A DNA stretch of 64,000 nt, taken from the NCBI GenBank assembly GCA_002205965.3, contig NADL03000450.1, positions 496,001-560,000 of the forward strand, given 5' to 3'. A program made the position numbers and the translations under genes. This stretch comes from Kappaphycus alvarezii. Its lineage: Eukaryota; Rhodophyta; Florideophyceae; Gigartinales; Solieriaceae. The notes under the pieces were generated by a model. It was given only the letters and a program-made list of their open reading frames with translations, searched no databases and was not told the DNA's origin. Positions 56,087-64,000 of the stretch are shown here, piece by piece; position 1 is the stretch's first letter, and each line of letters starts with the position of its first letter.

Positions 56087-58198
56087 CTACCAACTAAGAC
56101 CATTCTCATCGGGGCGTAGGACCTTTTCAATTGCGCTGACTACTGCAGCCTGCAGAAAAGCCTGCCCTGCTCCACTGTTGGCCTCCTCTTGCGTACATCT
56201 CAGTTCCGAGTAGTACTTAATTTTCGGTTCTGGTGGTAGAGAAAGCGATCATGCACCGTAGGGTGAGGGCAGTGTTAGTTCGCTACACAGGTTTGCAGAG
56301 TTCAAGGGAGAATCAGCGAGGCGGGAAAAACCACAGCATGATTCTGAGCGCATACAACGTACCTGTGCCGCTACCGCGGAGGTGAATGATGAGGGATGAT
56401 CATTGCCCTGGGAGTTAGGTCGATCACATCGAAACGTCAAAAACTGGCTACGAGGATCAGACGGCAGGCGAGCTTTTCCATCCGCTTCCGCCGAGTCAGT
56501 TCCAAGGGTCAAGTCTCGAATTGACTTGACTACGCCCCCAAGCGTTGTTGGAAACCTAGCTCCCTCGCATCCGCGAAGACCTGTTCTGCACTTTTCGACG
56601 TGCTCGAAGTTCTCAAATAGCCGTTCATTGAAAGATGCACACCGCATTCATCCAGCAACTCGTCGAGTCTTTCGGACAAGGTGCCCCCAGAGTCGTAAAT
56701 CTGACCGGCCATTTCGGCGAATACAGCGGCAGCAGAACGCCGTCCTTATCTCTGACAACATTCCTGGTAATATTGAATCCGAGCGCCTCCTCGTATGTTA
56801 ATAGCACTATCTTGCCCTCCTTCTCCAGGTCAAGAGCCACTTTGTTCAGCCATTTGAAACCAGTGAGAGCTTCCCTAAACATGAATCCTCTCTTTCTCGC
56901 CATCGATGCAGTGATTTTTGACGATACCGCGCTTGCAACGACCGCGTACTTAGACATATCTTCTCCCTCCCTTTCTCCGGATAAATAATCAGCCAACAAA
57001 ACCGCGATTTCATTGCCGGTGAACACTTTCACGTTACCATCATTCGCAATTTCCGCTGCTCCGAGCCGATCAGCGTCCGGATCGTTCGCAAGAATTAATC
57101 TCACCGTTGCCTTCTTTGCCGTTTGAATTGCCAAATCTAGCGCCCCCTTCTCCTCTGGATTCGGAAAGGGCAACGTAGGAAACAGGCCATCTGGCTCACA
57201 CTGCTCTACGCATGGTAATACGTGAGGCAATCCAAATGCTTCAAACATTCTATCCACGTACTGCCTCCCAACGCCATGGCAAGCTGTATAAACTACCGTC
57301 TCGTACGCTTGTTCTCCTCCATGCTTCTCCGACTTGTCGCCCTCACTATCGCGTTGTAGTATCCCATTTCCACTCTCTCTAAGGATCCATGACATCTGCC
57401 CCTAGACTATCCCTCACGGTCACATAGCTCTCCCATGGCCGCCCACATTCCCTGACACGGTTCTCAATTTTCGCCGCTACGTCTCCCCGAATTTGGATTC
57501 CATCACCCCAAAAGACCTTAATCCCATTATCTTTTGGAGGATTGTGGCTTGCCGTGACACATAAGCCGGCATCGGCATCATACTCTCGAACTGCGAACGC
57601 TACAAATGGCGTTGGTGTGAACCGCGAAAATAACCAGACGCGCACCCCCTTCCGTCGAAACACGTCGGCAATTACTACTGCAAACCTTCGGAATCAGGGC
57701 GTGCATCGTAACCTACGACCACACATCCCTTCTCGTTCCCCGCCTTACCTTCCTGCTCCAACACCCTGCAGACCGCCTGACCTACCGCAATGACGTTAAG
57801 GACATTAAGACGATTATATCCTAACCCGACCTCCGCCCGCACTCCCGCTGTGCCGAATCGAATGCGATTGACGGGGTCCAACGCCACGGAGAGTCTTTCA
57901 CGGAGTGCTGTGTCGGAATGAATAGAATGGAGCTGTGACTCTAATTGGTGACGGGTGTTAGGATCTGGATCCTGTGATAGGTAATGACGGGCGAGGGCGG
58001 AAATTGCGGATGGAGTACTGGGCGGAGATTTGCGAGGAGGGGGAGGAGCTTGAGTGGAAGCGCGTCGGCGATTGAGACAGAACGCCAGGAGAGCGCTGCC
58101 GGCGATAGCAGAAAGGGCGACGATTAGTGAAGAAGGGAAGTCAGCAGGAGCGTCGGAAGAGAGGAGGAGGGACAGGAAGAAGAGTCGTGAGAAGACAT
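56087..58198 (-). CDS. Phosphoglucomutase/phosphopentomutase (PGM2-type alpha-D-phosphohexomutase), one intron, frames disrupted
   Basis: The start is at 58198 (MSSHDSSSCP). A hydrophobic segment near residue 25-45 (LIVALSAIAGSALLAFCL) suggests a signal anchor, unusual for this family. Then RIRFGTAGVRAE (57860), the phosphoserine loop VTASHNPPKDNG (57540), the metal loop ANDPDADRLG (57080), the sugar loop GFKWLNKVA with TYEEALGF (56810-56860) and the phosphate loop LRGSGT|E PKIKYY, the last split by an intron (56230-56362). Stop at 56087-56089. About seven one-base losses are needed to read it through; none is an insertion. The enzyme interconverts hexose/pentose 1- and 6(5)-phosphates. The RGSGTEPK and TASHNP motifs make the family call firm; substrate choice within it is not settled. 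Confidence 0.85.
56230..56362 (-). other. Spliceosomal intron in PGM (133 bp)
   Basis: On the minus strand the exon ends GGCACAG and the intron begins GTACGT. It ends CCACCAG, and the next exon begins AACCGAAAATTAAG. Splicing joins ACA-G to AA-CCG and restores the invariant S-G-T-E-P-K motif exactly. The 47-codon second exon (including stop) stays open. Confidence 0.85.
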
Positions 58199-61093
58199 TT
58201 TGCCGTGTATCTGTTTTCGGAGGTGCAGATGGAAAGAGATCAGCTTTTATAACATATCCAACAACCTGGGTCAAATGACCAATAATCAAAAAATAGCACT
58301 TAAATTTTTTTGCACCGTCCCGTCGGGCAGGACCAAAATGGCAAAAAGAAATCAGTTCACAAATTTCAAGGGCAAAACGTCCATGTACGCCTCAAAAAAA
58401 TGCCTCTTTGGCATCCACTCCATTTGAAGTACCAGAGGGTTTCGGGCTTGGAAAAATAGCGCGTAAACCGAAACACGCAATGCCACGTGCGAAGGGGTAT
58501 AGGTGTCGCGTAATGGCTGAGAAGTTGTCATGTTGTTACTGTAAGGAAAATTACAGTATCGGTGACGTGCGGTATATCTACAGTGCGCCGCCCCGTTACA
58601 CTTTCCCACCTCCGGAGAAGCAACGAAGAGAAGTTTGAACAGTGTAGACGCACCCGTCCGTTGTCAAACCGAGGTGTTCGGCCCCGGCCCTCTTTGCAAA
58701 AGAATACTTTATTTTCCCTATCCTTAGTCTACTTAGCCTACCTACGCGCTACTGGTAACTACCCACGGTCGAGCACGGGGACAGTAGTGAGTTTACAAAG
58801 CGGTAAACACGATAACAGGAAAGGGTAAATTGAGCTGCAGCTCGCGACGACAACATAGCGAAGCATGAAAAGGACGAGTTGATAGCCATGTCTGACTTCA
58901 CCCACAGCACGCCATCGTCGGTGATATGAGTAAGGCACCGCGCTGTACAGGTAGGGCGGCGGGGGAGGCGGCAAAATATGTAAAGGCTGAGAGCGGTAAA
59001 TTTTATATCGGCGAATTATGGCGAAACACATTTCACTAGAATTTTCCACTTTGACCTCGACGGGTGGGAACGCTCTTACGTCCTCATGAGATAAGATCTT
59101 AACTTTTGGGCGGACCTTGATACTGTACAGTACTGTAAAAAGAGAGATACCATACAGTAAGGTACGCAGATCTCACATAAAGATGGACACAGTTTTGGAA
59201 ACAGTCCATATTTCCCCCAGTGCTTGAAACTGCCCAAGAAATCAGCACATAGTCCGATCGGACCAAGTCGGACAGATAACTGTAGTTTTTTTACCCTAAT
59301 CCGAGCGAATTCATTCTTTGCTGACTGAACCGAACCGAAGACTGGCCGTAAAACGCACGGCCAGAACAGGTCTCGGTATTGTCCAAAAACGGTCAAATAT
59401 GAGAAGTAAGTGCATGAAAAACTTTTTACATCGTCACGTACTATACGAGACCCCGACGACATTGTTCATAATAGAATTAACTAAATACTTATATGCTTCT
59501 GTAGTGCGAAAACTTAGCAGCAAAGGAAAATTTTAAATTGAAAGTAAAAGCAATTCTGCGGCAGCATCCCATTCATTGTATATCTCAAAATGTATGGGTA
59601 AAATATGTGTGCATTCCGTATTAGCACAGTTCCCTGTCAACCCAAATACCAAACACAGAAAATAGTAAGAAAAGGTGGTCCAGAGCTCAAGAGAAAGGGA
59701 GAAGAACAGCCCCCAAAAGGGAGGAAAACAGCTCCCAAAGATTGTGAGCTTTATAAACGACTTGTGAAGGAAACGAAAATCACTTCTGAAATATTATCAA
59801 AGCAAATAAGATTGACTACAGTGTACAGAGAAATACCAAAGAAATCAATAGGTTAAGTTATTAGTAATCATTTGATAAACTTTCATATCTTTGAATCATC
59901 CCTGCAGTGACACAGGCTCCGATCATTTTAATTTAACTCATTGTAGAGGGGATTCTATACATCTGTATCGCGGAGGTTTCCGCATCGCATTTGAAGTAAG
60001 ATACGTGTAAGTACTTACTTCAATCTGCTCGACTATATGTTTAGTAAAATTAGCCCTTTCATCCCAAAACGATTCCCAACGTGTACTCGATTTTCATTCA
60101 AGCCAATTTTATGCAGTGTTTTACCATCACCATTGCTTTAGGTTACACCACAAACAAGCCGATTGAAACAGGACCAGCACCATTACAAGCATCATTTCAC
60201 TTTTTCATTAATCCAGGACAAACCGAACTTAAATACTGTATTACGTCGCGTGTCAGTGCCAATCTCCAATTTCCGCATAACTCCTCAAACCAAGATCCAT
60301 GACATCAAATCTCTCATTTCATATATTGTTCCGGCGCAGTGTGGTAAATAAAGATTTCCCGGCTAGGTACACTCCGGGATTTGGTACCAGGTCTTCATCA
60401 TCTCTGTACTTGCCACAATTTATTGGAAGTATAGAGATCCCTGCTGTAACTTGATGATTGAATCCCCCTCTAAATCCTTGCCCAAACTCGGGGATTGAAT
60501 TCCAATCAATTCTATACATCCCCCATGGAGTGAGAGGTGGGGATATTCATGCTCTCTACGCTCACTTTTCTGATCCGATCTTGGGAACTAAAATCCCAAT
60601 CATCCCCAAATTATGGATCTTTGTAATAGGTCGTTCGGAGTAAATGATAGTTTGGAAGTATGTTTTATAAAATAGAGTATCCGTAATTTTTAGGGATAGG
60701 ATTTACTTACTTATTTAACACGAAATGGTGTCTGTGGCGATAATGTTGCTGTTTCAAACAGTTTGCTTGTGTTTTTTACTGAAGTAAGTCGTGAAATGGA
60801 ACTCCACATAAATAGTTCACATTGAATGCGAATGGGTTATCAATTTGAAATCATATTAAGGTTGAGAGATGAATTTTAACTAAGGTAGAACCAGGTATCG
60901 TCAGCTTAATTAGGTAAGTACATAAATTATTTTACTTTTGAAAGTCAGTACCAAGTCCATTTACTGAAATCAAATGTGTTGCTTTACATACCAAGCTTCT
61001 GCCGAGAGTTAAAAGCAATAAAAATGCTGTGATAGATTCATCGCTAATCCTAGTGGGTCTGTCATCTAAATGCAAACCATACTATGAAAATGT
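58199..61093. other. AT-rich region without firm genes
   Basis: The first ~150 bp should contain the PGM promoter. TACTGTACAGTACTGTA lies at 59121-59137. Open frames 58408-58638 (+; two Cys pairs), 59605-59856 (+; Lys-rich, 83 codons) and 60319-60519 (-) show no recognised family and are left unassigned. The region is probably decayed transposon DNA. Confidence 0.4.
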
Positions 61094-61303
61094 TTATTCA
61101 GTAGCCACTTCAGATGCATGATTCGCCAGAACATCGCAATCATACCGAGCCAGGTTTGGGAATCGACTCCCTTTAGCCTTCCACCAGGCTGAAGGATTTA
61201 ATGACTTGTTAGATGATGGTACATATCTACCAGAATTAACAATCTCCTCTTCGTCACTGTAATCTATACTGATTTCATCTATGAGCTGATCCAATATTAT
61301 CAC
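61094..61303 (-). pseudogene. hAT-type transposase C-terminal dimerisation fragment
   Basis: 69 codons with an acidic N-terminal part (EISIDYSDEEE) followed by NPSAWWKAKGSRFPNLARYDCDVL and H-A-S-E-V-A-T-E. This is the hAT C-terminal pattern (WW...FP-x-LA-x-x-A-x-D-x-L...S...ER). The stop falls where the usual E-R-x-F-S would be. The preceding catalytic domain was not found to the right. Confidence 0.6.
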
Positions 61304-62589
61304 TGATTTGTTAAATTTGTCCCGTACTACAGGTGATTTCGAACCTATACTTTCAGTTGCGGAAACAAACTTGTAGACGCAGCATCTTTACTCATTACTC
61401 ATAGAAAGCCTGCAGAAGTATCTTTGGCGATTGAAAGGGAGGGATGAGGCAGAAGGGGTTAGTTGCGCAATTGAAAAGAAAATATTCTAGCCATCCTGAT
61501 CGTAACGGTGAACTACAATTGAGCTCTGGGAATTCGCATATTTAGAATCAGACTGACGGTTCAACCCGTTCAATGCCTTGTTCTCCGAACTACCCGTGTC
61601 TTCTTTTTTATTTTATGTAATTGGACCATTAACGTATATCTGCTGGCTTATACCGAAACATTAGCTCTGTAATGTCCACTGTGGCCGAACTGTGTGCGGT
61701 TCGAACCTTGGTTTAAATGATTCGATTAGACTCTTTCTATCTATACTCTAACGTCGTGCAAGGTACTGTTTTGATGGCAGCCTACGGTCAAGGGCAGCCT
61801 ACGCAGGTGCATATGCGTAGACCTCGACCAGGGACCTCAGTCCTTTTTGGTAGATAGTATCCAACCAAATGCGCAGTATACCTAAAGTAGCTATGTGGCG
61901 CATCCCAAAAAGGAAGAACCTTCTGGGGAAACCTCCCGAACGAGGCAGAATAAATACCCGACTCCTGTAGCATACGCTCAGGAGTCGGAGGCATCCTTGG
62001 AGAAACTTCCAATGTCCTTGTGCCTGCTCCCTCGCCTGTGCTCGGACGACTGCGCGCCCGCAACCGCCGTTCTGACCAACATACTGCACGTACCGTATGA
62101 TATTTTACTGTGTTGACAAGAAGGGCTTCTGTCGCCCATACTTCCAGATGGCACTCCACGGTTATCCTTCATATAGGTTAACTAGTCACTAGAAATTACT
62201 AACGCAGTTGGGGTACTGTGCACTTGTAATTCTTACTTTGGGTGCTACCTCAGATGGGCATCTACCATAAGCTTCGAAACAAACCATTTCTAGTTGGCTT
62301 TTGGTTTGGCTTTACGTTAGGTGTATGCCGATTTTTCAGCACGCTCCCTCGGAAGGAAAAATCAAATCAGCATTATACTGCGGCACCAGCTGCTATTTTT
62401 AATCTCAACTAATTGTAGCGACTAGGAACGTAAGATATGAAAATAATCAATTCAAAACGGCATATATTCATAACATAATAACAGGGCAGTAGCGTCAGCA
62501 GCATAAAAGAAAACAAGTAATACGACGGCTGCAGCGGGTGCTAAAAATGAAGGACAGAATAATACTTTCAAGCGCTGTCAGCCAAGAGA
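61304..62589. other. Unassigned region
   Basis: It contains an open 123-codon frame at 61788-62159 (-) overlapping a 96-codon frame in another phase. Faint resemblance to an RT block was judged insufficient. The part near 62.2-62.6 kb may be LTR or 3' sequence of Copia-F. Confidence 0.35.
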
Positions 62590-63990
62590 ATACAATTTCA
62601 TCGCCTTGGTGAGTAAAGCAGCTTTGTTTTGGTAGGATCTGAGATACCTCAGCTAAATTGTGCCACATCAAAGCAGCTACTTGACTTTGTGGTGCCTTAA
62701 GTCAACACATTTTTTCATTGCGTGATATGTTATAGAGTAGAAATTGACGGAGCGGTGGTGCTGTCAAAGCAGACCTTTGTAGTAAGAAATTTTATATTCT
62801 CATCCCAAGCCTTTTGTTGACACATTTCCCAAAAAAGTTTTCGGATTGAAGATAACTTTTTCCCGCATGCAGCTAAGGCCCGGTATCCCGACTTACTAGA
62901 AGAGCTACTAATGAAATTCTGCATCTTAGATTTACTATAGATTAAAGAACCGTTTATGGCGATCATGAATTCACTGTTGGATAGTCTGGTCGCGGTACAA
63001 TCGCCACAATTAGCATCAAAGGAAGCGCCAATTCGTGTCCGGTGGTTTAAAGCTCATTTGAATGGGGAGTCAAAGATGAAGGGTTCCATTGAGGTAGCGG
63101 AGGATGCGATTCACCAATTTCACTTGCCGTGCCCTGGGTACATGAAGCTGACGTGCACGAGCGGATACGGGAAATTCCAAATCTGTTATTATTGAAACAG
63201 CAAGGTATGGAAGTCTGCCAATGGTGCTACGGTATGTATAGTGATCTTTTGATTAGAGAAAGGGTTCATCTGAAATAACTAGAGCCAGTTTCTGAGCGAT
63301 TATCAGGAGCATTGCGTAAAAAGCATTGGCTTGATTCATTATATATGTCTTCAATTAGTCTTCTGCCATATCCAGCCAAATTAATCTCGATGCTGTTGAT
63401 GTGATGAGCATTTTTACAGCCTATAAAAGACATCAGGTCTCCAAAAAATTTGATATCGAAACTTCCAACCGAGAGACTTTAGGGGTGTTTCAGCAGGGAC
63501 ATTCAGTTTTTCGAATTCCATACTATCCACTACTACAACCTGAATGATGAAATCCTGGGTAACGAGATGGAAGCAAAGTAGTTGGTCGTATTTTCTTGTA
63601 ATCTTCGGCTCTATAATTTGTCATGGAGACTCGATCCATAAAGGTGGCCGGCCTGTTTAAGTGACGCATAGAGACTTTTACAATCAGCATATTTATCCTG
63701 AAGGGGCAATCTTTCACGAAGATTAACATGATTTGTATATGTAGAGGGGAACATGGAAAGTTTCATGAAAGTATTCGTTGTAAATTTCGCCCCTTTGACA
63801 ATGAGACTGCTTGCAGCAGTTATTGCCAACAATGTTCGTATTGTTTCATGAAATGCAACAGATGCGTAAACGTTTTAGGGTCAAAGTTTATGTATGCTAT
63901 TTGAGGATCTCTACGTAAAGTCCACTTCAATTTAGGCAGGTACTTTGTCCCTGAATCATCTTGTGGCTTGCCCCAAAATGACCATTAGAA
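62590..63990 (-). pseudogene. Copia-F: RT and RNase H of a more conventional Ty1/copia lineage
   Basis: Minus-strand blocks from right to left: M-F-P-S-T-Y then K-S-L-Y-A-S-L-K-Q-A-G (63611-63832), the usual copia KSLYGLKQA motif; STIGRLPYLAVSIITDLEF (about 63270-63320); RILRYLNGT near 63090; then RNase H with NGSLIYSKSKMQNF and SGYRALAACGKK (62730-62966), matching the SW-x-SKKQ...EY-x-AL block. The classic motifs separate it from Copia-A to -D. Many stops and frame shifts. The 5' part lies beyond the window. Confidence 0.75.
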
Positions 63991-64000
63991 TTGCAATGTT

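Noticed and set aside
61690..61720. tRNA gene suggested by GGTTCGAACC
   Set aside because: The T-loop-like motif is not preceded by foldable anticodon and D arms; the same motif also occurs inside the Copia-D LTR.
61788..62159. Ty3/gypsy reverse transcriptase fragment
   Set aside because: Only a vague FG-x-F...VLPF...AP resemblance in one frame and an FLFGM resemblance in another; no catalytic YxDD and no continuation.
63520..63832. hAT/DUF659 transposase
   Set aside because: Initially considered because hAT remains lie at 61.1 kb, but KSLYASLKQAG and the following RILRYLNGT identify Ty1/copia RT.
1..64000. CRISPR array, bacterial operon or phage defence system
   Set aside because: No regularly spaced repeats with unique spacers and no bacterial gene organisation; gene content and the spliced PGM gene show a eukaryotic nuclear sequence.

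Overview
The window reads as a repeat-rich nuclear contig of a photosynthetic eukaryote, most likely a red alga (a rhodophyte; genus not determinable from sequence alone). The strongest pointer is a gene for an S-type (CpcS/CpeS) phycobiliprotein bilin lyase with a transit-peptide-like N-terminus (37.6-38.7 kb). Next to it is a spliceosomal U6-associated LSm2 gene. A phosphoglucomutase gene carries a GT...AG intron. Host genes are compact and grouped into two islands; nearly everything else is transposable-element sequence.

Layout. 1-4.6 kb: minus-strand Ty1/copia retroelement (Copia-A; gag-PR-IN-RT-RH, right to left), cut by the window edge. 4.8-6.6 kb: PIF/Harbinger-type DNA transposon with two convergent genes. 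7.9-13.0 kb: plus-strand decayed Copia-B. 13.97-22.28 kb: Copia-C, one insertion with a 5-bp target-site duplication whose inside is rearranged into a ~2.1-kb inverted repeat around a 3.2-kb spacer. 22.7-24.2 kb: gag-only fragment. 24.5-27.1 kb: piggyBac-type transposase split by ~0.9 kb of unrelated DNA. 28.2-31.1 kb: two 5'-truncated tails of a non-LTR-like element (zinc knuckle plus restriction-like endonuclease); a third fragment lies at 39.5 kb and a fourth at 51.5-52.2 kb. 32.0-38.7 kb: first gene island (RBR ubiquitin ligase, URI/prefoldin-like gene, LSm2, bilin lyase). 40.1-42.3 kb: pogo/Tigger-like transposase. 42.4-44.7 kb: second Harbinger pair (Myb/SANT-like gene plus decayed transposase). 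44.96-51.23 kb: Copia-D, structurally complete with two LTRs and a 5-bp target-site duplication. 52.5-58.2 kb: second gene island (valyl-tRNA synthetase and phosphoglucomutase, convergent). 58.2-64 kb: AT-rich DNA with a hAT transposase C-terminus and a minus-strand Copia-F fragment of a different, more conventional lineage.

Reading frames. Every recognisable host gene is broken by frame changes, and nearly all of them fit loss of one base (a few need two), often in a homopolymer. ValRS needs 2 such corrections, PGM about 7, the RBR gene about 6-7, the lyase 2-3. This one-sided pattern suggests deletion errors in the sequence rather than a cluster of pseudogenes, so the host genes are annotated as CDS spans with disrupted frames. 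The same caution applies to some transposon breaks, although many of those are true decay (internal stops, catalytic substitutions).

How the parts work together. The host genes are unrelated housekeeping and plastid functions: ubiquitination, co-chaperone, RNA decay/splicing, bilin attachment, translation, sugar phosphate metabolism. No operon-like or defence system is visible. The most unusual object is the palindromic Copia-C insertion, followed by the uniform deletion pattern and the repeated use of convergent two-gene Harbinger elements.
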